From contig NC_091264.1 in NCBI RefSeq assembly GCF_042477335.2, positions 32,613,386 to 32,677,385 of the forward strand: a stretch of DNA of 64,000 nt, given 5' to 3'. The notes under the pieces are model-generated. The model saw nothing but the letters and a program-made list of their open reading frames with translations. It did not search any database and was not told the DNA's origin. The stretch comes from Ovis canadensis (lineage: Eukaryota > Chordata > Mammalia > Artiodactyla > Bovidae). Shown here piece by piece: positions 33,910 through 45,469 of the stretch. Every line of letters starts with the position of its first letter. The first letter of the stretch is position 1. Position numbers and translations under genes: made by a program.

Positions 33910-34071
33910 TTATTATCTATGTTTGGCTGTGCTGGGTCTTCACCACTGTGCATGGACTTTCTCCAGTTGCACCGAGCGAGGGCTGCTCTCTCGTTGGAGT
34001 CCTCAGCCTTCTTGCTGCAGAGGCTTCTCTTGTTGTGGAGCATGGTCTCTAGGCATGCAGGCTCAGTAGGT
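33910..34071 (-). mobile_element. CHR-type SINE part, antisense
   Basis: 'tttggctgtgctgggtcttc', 'tgcaccgagcgagggctgct' and 'gcatgcaggctcagtag'. Its head portion is missing; a Bov-tA abuts it. Confidence 0.82.
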
Positions 34072-34290
34072 GTGTGCCTGCTTAGTCACTCAGTCGTGTC
34101 CAACTCTTTACAACCCCATGGACTGTAGCCCGCCAGGCTCTTCTATCCATGGGATTCTCCAGGCAAGAATACTGGAGTGGGTTGCCATTTCCCACTTCAG
34201 GGATCTTCCCGACCCAGGGAGTGAACCCACGTCTCTTGCATCTCCTGCACTGGCAGGTGGATTCTTATCCACTGCACCACCACGGAGTCC
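34072..34290 (-). mobile_element. Bov-tA SINE, antisense
   Basis: 'gcctgcttagtcactcagtc' to 'actgcaccaccacggagtcc'. Confidence 0.92.
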
Positions 34291-36204
34291 AGTCTGTTTT
34301 TTTAAATACAATAGCTGCCCTTGACTTTGGACCTCCTACCACCCACTGCAGCCCCCATCTCAGACACCAGGGACCCTTGCAGGAGGGAAATCAAGACAGA
34401 GCCCTGTCAGTGTGCACTGGTTATTTCCGGAGGCATGGAAAGAGCCTCTCTGTCTCTGAGTCCCCTTTTATACATTGGATCCTTCACTCATTGTCTCCTG
34501 AAACCAGGGCCCAAACAGGCAGAGTCAGGCAACAGAGGGCAAGAAAACATCTCCAACAATGTCTTAGAGGGAGGATCCAAAGCATGGGGCAAGAGGAGCA
34601 GCAGGGTCCACAGGGCCAGCCCCTCTGTCCATTGCAGGGGGCAAGTGGAACACAGAGGGACTGACACCCTGGGCAGCGCCAGGGACCCCATCAGCTGGGG
34701 TGAAGGACCAGATTCCCTGAGACCAGCCCCTCTGTCTCCCGACTCCGACATCTCCCCCAAACACCCCCAGACCTGATGGGAGCGCCGCCCCAGGCTCCCT
34801 GTGCTGCGGGGGCAGCAGACACTGGTCCTCAGTAAGGAGTGGAGACAGATCAGCACACATCACATCACGCTTGGCACAGCCCCCATTGGTGGGCACTGTG
34901 CCACCGTGTCAGCCAGCCATCTCCTTGCAGAACCCTCTTCGGTGGGGGCGGGCTCCCAGGGGGGATCTGCGTCCGCTGGGAATGGCCCAGGCCCCCAGAA
35001 GCTCCCTAATCCCCACCCCCTCACCCCCAGACCCTGCCCTTCCTGGGTCCAGTTTGTAATGCTTTTTTATTTGTGTGACTGTGTGCTTTCAGTCTCTCCT
35101 CCAGGCTCTGGGAGAGCAGGACTGAGTCTGTAGGGTTCACCTACAGAGCGCCTGGCACATTTGTCAAAAGAATGAATGAATGAATGATTTGAATGAAAGC
35201 TCCACCTTCCTGGTCACACCCTTGCTCCTAGCACAGAACCTGTAAGAGGTGCCCAGACTTGGCGGGATGGAGCCAACCTTGCCAGAGCTGGGAGCCCATT
35301 GTCCACCCCAGAGCGATCCCAGGGCCGTTAACCAAGGAAGACTTCCTAGTGGAGGTGAGGGGGAAGTCGGAGGGGAGCGGGGGGCAGGGTTCTGGCTCAC
35401 ATCTGCTCTTCCTGTTCATCACCTATTTCCGGTGGGAAGTCCCAGAGGCCGGAGGTCATGTCTGGGTCTCAGGGCCATCCCCAGCACACCCCCCTGAAGC
35501 CGCACGTGGCCTGCCCTACAGTCGGCTGCCAGCTGTGACTCACGGCTCAGAAGCCTTCCTCTCAGCCAGAGATTGGGGAGCAGAGATTACAGTAACGTTA
35601 CTAACTTCATGTCGTGGCTGTGACTGCAGTGCTTACGCTCAGAGTGCCTCCCCCGACCCCGAGGGCAGAGCAGTGACCTCACCCTCCTGGGTCAACAGCA
35701 AATGAAGACAATCCTTCCCAGAGGCAGGGGGATGACCTGGATGACCCTGGTCTGCCTGAGAAGTCCAGAGTCTTGCCCCTTCTCCTCAGAATTGGTTACA
35801 CACCCTCCCTCTCCCTGCTCCCCACAGCAGTCTGTTGGGGCCAGGGCTCGGCCAAGGTGGGCAGGAGAGGGGAAGTGCCAGAGGGTGCCCTGTGCTTGCC
35901 CTTCCTCACCCTCCAGGTCTAGGACACACACGCTGGAGAAAGTGGCGTCTGAGGATGTGGCTGCAGTGGCCAGCTCCTGGCGCCAGCAGAAATCCCCAAG
36001 CCCATCAGCAGACCCTGTTCAGACACGCCCTCTGACCATGGCACTGAGTAAATGCTGAGGAGACACCTGCGGACTGATGTCACAGCCTGCCTGCCCTCTC
36101 CTCCCAGACAAGCCCTCTTGGAGCCCAGACCATTCCAGTTCCTCCTGGCAGACCATGAGAGGGCCCAGAGCAGGCACTCCTCTGGGGAAGGTTCTGTGGG
36201 AAAG
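34291..36204. other. GC-rich unique stretch
   Basis: Contains an L2 tail (35045-35195) and a perfect 12-bp palindrome agtaacgttact at 35591-35602. Open frames up to 171 codons on the plus strand begin inside SINE sequence and lack domains. Confidence 0.4.
35045..35195 (+). mobile_element. L2 3' end
   Basis: 'ctctgggagagcaggactga', 'gagcgcctggcacatttgtc' and (gaat)n. Confidence 0.75.
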
Positions 36205-36330
36205 GAATGCAGAGGAACTGAGATCAGAACCCAGATGGGTGCTCTTAGGAAAGTTACCCAGTCTCTCTGGGCTTCAATTTCTCCAACTGTAAAATGGGAC
36301 TAAGACGAGTTGCCTCCCGGATGGCATTGA
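36205..36330 (+). mobile_element. MIR SINE
   Basis: 'ctcttaggaaagttacccag', 'gcttcaatttctccaactgt' and 'aaaatgggactaa'. Confidence 0.72.
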
Positions 36331-37439
36331 GAGTGAGTGCCCCGGCCTGGCAATGGATGGACATAGGTCCATGGCAGCCAGTCTTGCTGCCCTTACCTAC
36401 TCCGGGCAGGAAATGCCAGGCCTTAGAAAGAACCGAGGCTTCAGGGAAGGGAGCAAAGCAGAGATGTTTGAGAAAGGGAGTTAGGAAGGCCTCAACCCAC
36501 CCTCTGCCAGCTGCAGACTAAAGGTACCAAGGGCCTGGTGGCAGACTGTCTCCCAATCTCCATTCATCCCTCCTTCCCAGCTGTCAGCAAGACCCCCGTG
36601 GGAACGACTGTATGGTCCAGCTTCCCTTGGGCCACAGGGGGCCTGGAGGACTGACCTGTGGCCAGCGGGATAGAAGCCGTGTGTGTGATTTCCAGGAAGT
36701 TTCCCTTAAAGGGAAGGGGCAGGCCCTTCTTCACTCTTTTCTTCCTCCTTCCCTCTGGCTGGAGCTCCAGTGACTGGAGTGACCTTGGAAAAGGAAATGA
36801 CACCCAGCAGATCAATAAGCCAGAAGCAGCCTGGATGCATGACAGCACATAGTTGGCAAGACCACCTTCAAGTACAGGAGCGCAAAAAAAAAAAATGCAC
36901 ATCTCTCTCCTCAAACTTAACTTTGATAGGCCCCTCCACGGTGGAATCACCTTAGACTCATGTGTGCCGGAGGGAGGGGGGACAGATGGGGTGCCTGAGG
37001 AGAGAGGAGTCACCCGAGGGTGTGATATCCCCTCAAGGAGCACTTCCTTCTGTGTGAGCGGTAAGGCCAGGAGGAGCCTTGGTGGGAGGGTTTATCTCCA
37101 AGAGGAGGTGAGGATGGATGGATGGATGGATGGATGGATGGATGGATAAAAACAGAAGGAAGGAAAGACCAGGTAAGTGGGTACACTGAAGAGAGATATC
37201 CAGAAAGAGGGAAATACTCTGGGAAGATAAGATGCTTTGGGTTTCAGCCAGCCAGGCTAGGGTGGAGGGAGGCAGGATGGCCAGCCTGACCCACTGTTCA
37301 TGTCTAACTCTATTTTTCCATCTGTGCTTCGGGACTATCTCTTACTTCCTCACTACTCAAGGGCAACGAGCAGTAACTTTTTAATTTTTTTTTAAGATGG
37401 CTGTGTCAGTGTGGCACTGCGCCAACACAGCCCAGAGCC
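36331..37439. other. Unique stretch with tetranucleotide repeat
   Basis: No gene recognised. Contains the (GGAT)n tract at 37112-37148. Confidence 0.4.
37112..37148 (+). repeat. (GGAT)n microsatellite
   Basis: Nine perfect GGAT units; translates as an MDGW repeat but is not coding. Confidence 0.95.
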
Positions 37440-37570
37440 CGTCGATGTCCTAGGGTTCCCCACCTGGAAAGCGGGGATCACACTGGAGCCCACACATCTG
37501 GGTGTTGCAGGGATTCAAGGAGCCGACTCTGCGACGTGCCTCCCCAGCACCTGGCGCAGTTCAGCTCACA
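37440..37570 (+). mobile_element. Probable MIR remnant
   Basis: 'ggttccccacctggaaagcg', 'gttgcagggattcaaggag' and 'ccagcacctggcgcagttc' follow MIR order at high divergence. Confidence 0.45.
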
Positions 37571-38429
37571 GGAAATCCTAGGAGCTCATTTCAGCTGCTC
37601 ATGAAATCCTACCCTGGGATGTGAGGGACAGAGCTGCCACTGGGTGACCTGTGGTGTGAGTCTAGAGAGAGACCTGGCTGGTCTCCTCATCCCACAGCAA
37701 CAGCTCCAGCCCTCAGGGACCTAAAAATCAAGGAACGTTAATGCCCTGGGAGAGCCGCCCTCCCACCGCATCAGGGCCCCGTGGACACAGGTGGGGCTGG
37801 AGGTAGCAGGGAGACTCAGATGCGTGGGGACAGCCAGGGCATAGTCCGCGGTCCCACCGCAGTGAGATCAGACCCTCAGCAGGTCCACGTGTGGTCACAA
37901 GAAGCTGGCGAGACACCACGCAGGGCACAGAGGCCACACGGAGGGTGAACACAGGCCTGAGGGAGGGGAAAGGCATTGGCCTGTCCTGCCTGGAGAGGGG
38001 TAAGCCAGGGGTCCACCTTGATGCCAGCCTTAGTGGGTCCACGAGCCAATTTCACAGGGATGCCTTTCCTTAAACTCCCCAGGAAAACCCCAGGGCTTAC
38101 AATCTGAGTGAGACTGCTGTTCAGGGTAAGAAGGGACTATTTACCAGGGGAACTAGGGGCTATCGTATCTCCTTGGAGCAGCAAACAAGAAAAAACGATC
38201 TTACAAAATAGTCACCGGGATTCCAGGTGGCCTAAGGGAGAACTCTGACTGTCCATGAGACAAGCCCTGATGTGGAGGGAGTTGCGGACAGTCAGGAATG
38301 AAAGGGTCCTGCAACTTATGCAGAACCTCCAGCCAGCATCTGAGTCCCCAGGTCTCTGCTCCCACCTCTGCAAAATCACACAAGGTGATGATTTGGGAAT
38401 CACTGGGTTTAGGAATCATAGAGGTGAGT
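37571..38429. other. Unique stretch
   Basis: No gene or named repeat recognised. Confidence 0.4.
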
Positions 38430-38636
38430 TTAAAGCTCTGGTGGCTCAGACAGTAAAGAATCTGCTTGCAATGCAGGAGACGCAGGTTCAATCCCTGGGT
38501 CGGGAAGATCCACTGGAAAATGGCATGCAACACACTCCAGTATTCTTGCCTGGAGAATTCCACGGACAGAGGAGCCTAGTGGGCTACAGCCCATGGGGTT
38601 GAAAAGAGTTGGACATGATTGAGCTACTAACACTTT
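38430..38636 (+). mobile_element. Bov-tA SINE
   Basis: 'aaagctctggtggctcagac' to 'gacatgattgagctactaac'. A few bases are deleted in the middle. Confidence 0.92.
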
Positions 38637-38639
38637 GGA

Positions 38640-38795
38640 TAAAGTTACTTAATTGCTCCGTGCCTTTGTTTCTTCTTCAATTTAAAAATAAATAAATAAA
38701 TAACCCAGAGCTGGATTCAGAGGGCCACTGGGAAGATTAATTCAGTGGGTGGCAGCTGAAACCAGGCACCCAGGACAAGCTCCATAATTATTCTC
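38640..38795 (+). mobile_element. MIR SINE, 3' half
   Basis: 'aaagttacttaattgctccg', 'tgcctttgtttcttcttc' and an (aaat)n run, then a diverged end. Confidence 0.6.
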
Positions 38796-40394
38796 TGTGG
38801 GCCGCTGCTATTCTCCTGTCTGGGCAGAGACCAGACTGCAAGGGTCCCTTGGAGTTCTTTTCCAGTTTAGAATTCCTTGATTTCCACCACCCTGTGGTTC
38901 CTGATTTCTGACTCTGAGATCTGATGACCAAGAAAGACACGTCTGCACAGCTCTGCTCTACGCAGCACCTAACAGTCCAGCCTGCAACCCACATCATTTT
39001 CCTGCCAGAAGTGGGCTTCACCCTGCCCATCATGTGTCCCCCAGCCCCGTGGCAGCCCCATGGCAGCCCCGTGGCCCTAGGTGTCCCTGCCAGCTGTCTT
39101 TGAGCCCTGCACCATGCCCTCACCTGGAGTCGGGGCAGCACGAGCCCCTCTGGCTGACTTCCTCACACCTATAGTCCCCTGACAATGTCACATGCTGTGG
39201 AAGTTGGCAGGCCCAGAGGGGCCACAGATGCCAACACAAACACCATTCCTATGGAGGCAGAAGAGCCCGTGGGGGTTATTTTTAACCTGTTGATCAGAGG
39301 CCACAGCTCTGGCCCTGGGAGGCCTGGAGCTGCCGGTTCTCAGGGGGAAGTGAATTGTCAGGCCTCCCCTCAATGACCCTCAAGGGCACTGGGTGGTGGA
39401 AACCCCAGCCCTCACTCCACTTGGACGGAGACAGGGAAAGGCAGACGCAGCTCAGGACATGCCCCATCTTGTGCACTGGTTTCAACTGGGGCTGAGCTGA
39501 GCCAGGAAGAGCAAAGGTACACTGCAAATCACAGGATGTGACCTGGAGACGGGCCTCTCCTTGTCCCCATCCTGCAGGTAACTGTGACCTGAGAAAGGAG
39601 GCCCAAGGTCACACTACTGGCCAGCACCAGCTCCCCGCCCCCGGTCCACGCGAAATCTGACATGGACATCTCAGTGACTCTCCATGGCTGCATCTGGGGA
39701 TCACCTTATCCTGCCCCCCGCCTGGTCTGTTCCACCTTGGTGGACCCAGGCCCTGACTCACCCTGCAAGGACTTCCCAGGTGCCCAAGCAGTGCCCCCTG
39801 GAGGACAGCCGCAGCAGTGGCCAGTGCAATGGGCAGCACCATGGTGGCTGGAGGCCCAGGAGAGGACGTGCGGGCCAGGGCGTGCCTGCGTGGGGGGAGC
39901 AGGACCAGAGCTTCTGCCAAGAGCCTACTGCCGGCTGCTGCTGAGTCTGTGCTCGCCAGACAATGGACCCCACAGCCCAGCCTCCCGGCCTTGGCCCCTT
40001 GAGCTGGGCAGGCAGCTGCCGGCCGAAGCAGCCGCCTCCGCTGGTCCCTCACGTAGCCCACGTCCTGACTGCTGGGTGGCCCTTATCACCGGGTACGTGC
40101 CAGGAGCCCACATGCCCACACTTTGCGGTGGGGAGAGGACTGGGAGCCCGGGACGGATGGAATCGGTAGGGAATAAGGCTTTCGGCTTCCTCCTGCCTCT
40201 GGAAACTCCCAAGGAGGGCCCTGAGCAGGCCTGGAGTTCCCCTTGGGGAATGTCCCACCCTCAGAGAGACCTTAGCCCCATCTTGCCAGGTCCCAGCTCT
40301 CAACCACTCTTCTCTTGGACTGAGGGCATTGGGGTGGAGGAGAGGGAAAAGGGTGACCTCTTCCTATGATTACTCTGGGTCAGCTCACAAAAAC
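38796..40394. other. GC-rich unique stretch
   Basis: Contains a perfect MEF2-type motif ttatttttaa at 39276-39285. Open frames are long here (235 codons, plus, 39662-40369; 150 codons, minus, 39609-40061), but they overlap each other. A possible first exon on the minus strand is treated in the findings. Confidence 0.4.
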
Positions 40395-40545
40395 CAGTTA
40401 TACCTCAATATAATAAGTACTTTTACAGCATACCCATTGAGTAATGGGGCAACAGAAGCACAGAGAGACTGAGCAACTTATCCACAGCCACACAGCTAGC
40501 AGGTACAGAATCAGGATTCAAACCACGCAGGCTGAGGCAAGAACC
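40395..40545 (-). mobile_element. MIR SINE, antisense
   Basis: 'gaagcacagagagactgagc', 'cagccacacagctagcaggt', 'gaatcaggattcaaaccacg'. Confidence 0.8.
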
Positions 40546-40634
40546 GAACCACATCCCTCAGAATACAATGGGAACAGGGACGAGACTGGGCAATACTCAG
40601 CTTCCTACCCAGGGGAATGAAAGTTTGGGGATCT

Positions 40635-40775
40635 GACAGATACAGGCTCAAGGCCAGGAACTGCATGCTCTAAGCCAAGTGAAGATCCCCTCTAGGCCAA
40701 TGTTTCCTCACCCATAAAATGGGCACAGTGATGAAGTACAGCGGCCTCACACAGAGAAGGTGTTCGCCCTCACCT
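40635..40775 (+). mobile_element. MIR SINE
   Basis: 'gccaatgtttcctcacccat', 'aaaatgggcacagtgatgaa' and 'acacagagaaggtgttcgcc'. Confidence 0.7.
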
Positions 40776-41300
40776 AGCAGAGCTCAGAGTATCTTTCCAC
40801 CAAGTGGTTAGAATGTCCTCTAGAACATCTGGCTGGCCGAAGTGTGCCATCCCAGCCTCCCTCGGGCAAAACCCACGTTCCCTGGCACTTGGATTCTGCT
40901 GCAAGCCACCAGTATGTCCAGCCAGGCAGCCCCAGTGGCATGGCTGGCTCAGCCCCAGCATCATCATTTAAACCACCATGGCCACGGGGTGCTCCGTCTT
41001 CCTTCTCCCCAGGAAGACTATGAGTACCTGCCGGCGGCCTGAGGGTAGAGGCCATGCCACCCCCATCAGATCAGAGGATCTGAAGGAAAGGTGCTTCCTC
41101 ATCACAGACACCCCAGACTGGGGCTCCCTGAGAGCAGAGGCTGAGCAAACCATGCCATCCCGCTACCAAACTGGGGAACATGCATATTTGGGCCCTGTTC
41201 CATTTCCAGTCCACCACCCACCCAAGAGATGTGTGACCCTGAGCAGCTTCTCTGGGCCCATGGTCAAGTGGAGATGACATTTCCTATCTGCATCCCAGGC

Positions 41301-41520
41301 AGGGATTCCCGGGTGGCTCAGCAGTAAGGAACCTGCCTGCAAAGCAGGAGAGACAGGTTCCATCCCTGAATCCGGAAGATCCCCTGAAGGAGAGCATGGC
41401 AACCCATTCTCCAGTATTCTTGCCTGGAGAATTCCATGGCCAGAGGAACCTGGTGGGCTACAGTCCATAGGATGGCAAAGAGTTGGACACGACTGAAGCA
41501 ACTGAGTACACACACACGCA
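41301..41520 (+). mobile_element. Bov-tA SINE with target duplication
   Basis: 'agggattcccgggtggctca' to 'gactgaagcaactgagtaca'. The flanks ctgcatcccaggc (41288-41300) and ctgcgtcccgggc (41521-41533) are a 13-bp duplication with two changes. Confidence 0.93.
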
Positions 41521-41533
41521 CTGCGTCCCGGGC

Positions 41534-42589
41534 TAGTGAAGATGAGATGAAGCCACGTGTGTCTGTGTGTGTGACAAGTTCCCTCCTCGTGATCTCTGCT
41601 GGTGGATTAGGATGACAGTGTGTGTGTGAGGCACGGAGGAGGCTGTCCTGACTGGGAGGACTTGGGGTACAGGCATAGACGTCAGAGGAGGGAAGCAGAG
41701 GGATTTCCCCACGTAATGTGGGGCCTGAGGCTGCTCAGGCAGGGGAAGAAGGGCTGAGTCACCGGCCATGCCAGAGATGCTGGGAATCTGCTGCCTTCCC
41801 AGCCACTGAGAGTGAAATGACCACAGGAGACACCCAGAAGCCTCAAGGAATGAGGTGGTGGCCGGACAGGACAGGAAGGGAACAGCGGCTGACCCAAGTC
41901 CCCCAGGGAAACGGGAGGAAGCAGCCTGAGCAGGAGACGCAGCAGTCCTGACCTCACAGGGACCCCGGGATGGTGAGGACAGACAGGCCTGTCATAGCGG
42001 AAGCTGAAGTCTGATGGGGAGAGAGAGGAAGTCTGCCTTCAGGGAACTCCTGATCTGATGGGGAAGTGGTAAGGACGTCTGCCTTCAGGAGTTACAGTGT
42101 GACGGGAGACTCAGCCTCTGCTCCCGGGGACCCGCAGCTCTGGGCATCTATAGGGAGCACCCTCTCCGTCCTCCTTCAGACCCTCTAATCTGAGCAACAA
42201 ACATGGACCCTGCCCTCAGGGCTCTTTCTGCCTTAAACACTCAGTCTTAAGCAAAGGTGTGCAGGCATAGGTGAATACCTGTGTGGAACGCCCTCAGAGA
42301 CCACCAGCCTGATGCGGGGAGATAATTCCTCACAGTAGAGACAGAATCCTCCATCAGCCCAGGGAAGGGGACGTTGCCCAGAAGTCCTCCTGAGCGCCTG
42401 GACCGTAGAGAGTGGAGAGAAACAGAAGTACCACCACATCTGGTCTTGGGGTGGCTGGGCTCGCTGCCCTGAACAGCTGGGCCACATCTGGCTTCCAGAC
42501 ATCCACCTCTTGCTCAGTGATTCACTCCCGGCCCTCGTGTCTGCAGAGATGGGAGGACGTGGGCTTGGAGTGATACAAGCCTTGCTCGA
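41534..42589. other. Unique stretch
   Basis: Slightly repetitive phrases ('gtctgatggggagagag', 'ctgatctgatggggaagtgg') near 42.0-42.1 kb. No exon recognised. Confidence 0.35.
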
Positions 42590-42840
42590 GCTCTCCCACG
42601 CGCATGCGCACGCCCAGTGCGCACAGAGAGGACCGCGGAGGCGGGGGAGGCGCGGGGGGCGCCCTTCGTTTCCCACCTCTGACTCTCTGGTCCCCTCACA
42701 CAGCCACTGCAGTCGGGGCGAAGGGGGTCTAGTCCACCCTTGAGTCACCGTGACTCAGGCTCCCCGCCTAGAACCCTCACACTCGGCCTCACCGGTTTCA
42801 CGCACGCACGGTGAGCCGGCTTGGAGTCAGCAGACAAGAG
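42590..42840. promoter_or_regulatory. Small CpG-rich patch with NRF1-type site
   Basis: CpG density rises sharply for about 250 bases. The 12-mer cgcgcatgcgca at 42599-42610 is a perfect match to the NRF1 consensus. A further 'gtgcgcac' lies close by. Such sites mark promoters of broadly expressed genes. No TATA box or initiator can be called, and no exon is evident on either side, so the transcribed direction is unknown. Confidence 0.4.
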
Positions 42841-44184
42841 GCGCCCGGAGTTCCAGATGCCACCCTCCCCCAGGCCCTGACCCATCCTTTCTGGAGAAGA
42901 AAAGCTCCAGGAAAGCGGAGGATCGGGCTGGGGAGGAAAAGGAACACGCCAGGGAGGGAGTAAGTAGAGAGCAGACAGCCTTTCCCCGTCAAGTGGGACA
43001 CTGATGACAGAGCTGATCCATCCCCCACCGCAGACTGAGGTTCCCAAAGGGCAGGGCTGTGTCTCCCCCTCAGACTCGGGTCGCTGAGGCAAGACGGTGT
43101 CTTTCCCATCAAAGTGGATCTGAACTGGATCTCATTTAGCTCTATAACAGGTGACTCATGCACCATCTACATCATTGGGATTTTCAGACTTAGTTGGAGG
43201 ATTGGAGGTGGGAGGGAGCAACTTCCCAACAAAGCTGGCACCTGAGGGAGGCCAGTTATACTCACTGGCAGGGACTGCCGCAGAGAGCAGCGTGCTCTCC
43301 GTACACCTACTCTCTGGGTGGTCCCTCCCACTGTCTAGTCCCAGTCTCACATGCTAAATCACCTGCTGGGCAGGGTAGACCTACAGGACATGTGCGGAAC
43401 CTGGAGGGGGAGAGAGCAGGCATTCTTTGGCATCATACCCAGCCGTCCTCAGCTGGAGGAGAGTCTGCAGGTCCAGTTCCCCCTAGATCTGCAGCTGAGC
43501 CTGGGGCAGGGCAGATGAGCCTGTAGGCATCTGTGTGAGGCATCTGGGGAGGCTGGACCAGGCAGGCTTTTGCTCCAGGAGTCCAAATCAGCAAAGGAAG
43601 TGGGTCTCAACTCCTATGAGCGCGTCCTTATTCTGCAGACATCTCCCATATAGATTAGAGGGGAGGCCTGCTACCCCCATAGTCACTGCAGCCCTGCCCT
43701 GCAGCAGAGACTTTGGGGAGTGAAGGAAGCAGGAAACAGGCTGGACAGGCCCTGGGAATCCCACCCCACTCTCTTAATCACCATTCCACACCAAGAGCAG
43801 GGCTCTCCCCAGCCCTCTTCCATTTCCCCTTGTCACCTCTTCACCTCCCACGCCTCTTTCAGGGAAATGAACCATGAAACCATGCATCACTGGGGCTGGT
43901 GAGGCGACAGTGGAAGCAAAAACTTCCAGGTGCTATTGGAAAGTCTCTACTCCCCGTCTAGCACTGAGAATTGAGTCTCGCCCTGGCTGAGGGCACCCTG
44001 AGCCAGCAACCCACTGTACAGAAGGGGAGACTGAGGCCTATGACTTTGCAGGGCAGAGTAGATCCAGCCCTAGAGTGAGCTGGCCATACCTGAGACTGCC
44101 AGTGTCAGGGCGCCCCCCAACCTCCACCCCTCAGTGGGACTGTGAGCTCTGTGAAGTCAGAGACTGTCACCAGCTTCGTGAAAG
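42841..44184. other. Unique stretch with MIR trace
   Basis: 'gtacagaaggggagactgag' near 44020 is an MIR antisense trace. No gene recognised. Confidence 0.4.
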
Positions 44185-44404
44185 TGAGTGAGTGAGTATT
44201 GCTTAGTCATGCCAACTCTGTGACCCTTTGGACGATAGCCTGCCAGATTGCTCTGTCTGTGGGATTTTTCAGACAAGAATATAGGAGTACGTTGCCATTT
44301 CCTCCTCCAGGGGATCTGCCTGACCCAGGGATCAAACCCACATCCCCTGTGTCTCCTGCATTGCAGATGGTTTCTTTACCTGCTGAGCCACCAGCGAAGC
44401 CCCT
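44185..44404 (-). mobile_element. Bov-tA SINE, antisense, with target duplication
   Basis: 'gagtattgcttagtcatgcc' to 'gctgagccaccagcgaagcc'. agcttc(g/c)tgaaag at 44172-44184 and 44405-44417 flanks it. Confidence 0.92.
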
Positions 44405-44417
44405 AGCTTCCTGAAAG

Positions 44418-45469
44418 GAGCATGGTAAATGAGGGCAGGATGAATGCAGACCCTAGGCTGGTCCTGGGAGGTGGGGGATTCTTGCAGAAAGTCTCCAATC
44501 AGAGTTCCCCTCATCGTGTCTCCTATCCTAGTCCTAGAGAATGCATGGAAGCTCAGAAGAGTCTCCAGATCCTCTCCCCTCCACTTCGCTTTGCACTACC
44601 CCCTCAGTCTGATCAGGCTGACTACAGGACCTCCCCAACTCTGGTCCCCTCCTGGGCCACAGGTCCCCCTGCTTCGTTCTTGGCAGCCCCAGACTCCTGG
44701 CGCCTGGGGAAGGGAGGGTCTAGGATGCACAGGCAGGCCTGCATCTAGGCCAGATTGGGCCACCTGCAGAAGCCGCCAGAGCCTGGACCAGGAGCCCTGT
44801 CCCCCAAGCTGGCAGAAGGACAGACAGCAGCCTACGTGATGTCCTTTGCCTCTGGGTTCCAGCCAGTTGACTGGAGCCTGGTCCAGCTTGGCTAGTGTCC
44901 CCGCCCCTCCCATCCTACCACCCCTCCCCATCATCCCTCTTTCAAATACAGTCCTTGCACCAGCCAGATGCCTGAGCACAGACTTGTCACCAAGAAATTC
45001 ATGCTCTATCCCAGCAGTTTCTGCTCATCCTGCCCTCCCTCTCGCCTCTCCCCACAGAAGCCATCTCCTTCGGCCAGTGGGCTCACCACCCTCTCTGCAG
45101 AGCTCTGACCGACATGGAGAGTCAGCTCCTTCCCAGCCCAGGGAAGGGTCTCAGCAGAGGTAACAGGGAAGGGGGCCACGATGCAGCTTCCCCATAACCT
45201 CGCAGGTCTCTGTACTGCACCCACTCTCTGTCCCCATTGCCATCTCTCAAGGGAGCAAGTTCGTTAGGTCTGTTTCCCGTTGTGTGGGTGAGGATGTGGT
45301 CTCTCTATCTGATGCCAAGACTTGCTGCAACCCGACCCTACAGCAGAAAGAGTTGTCATCAAGCCCAACCCTCAAGTTCATACTCTTGTAATCTAGAGAA
45401 AGGCTCTCCCAGAACCTGCCAGCTTCAAACCCTAGCCCTACACACCTTTTTGGTCAAGTAGCTTTGTCT
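44418..45469. other. Unique stretch
   Basis: Open frames of 131 (plus) and 127 (minus) codons overlap at 44444-44979 without recognisable domains. Confidence 0.4.

Noticed and set aside
37112..37148. MDGW peptide repeat
   Set aside because: It is a translated (GGAT)n microsatellite.
39662..40369. 235-codon plus-strand open frame
   Set aside because: Overlapped by long frames on the other strand, rich in Pro/Gly/Ser, and shows no known domain.
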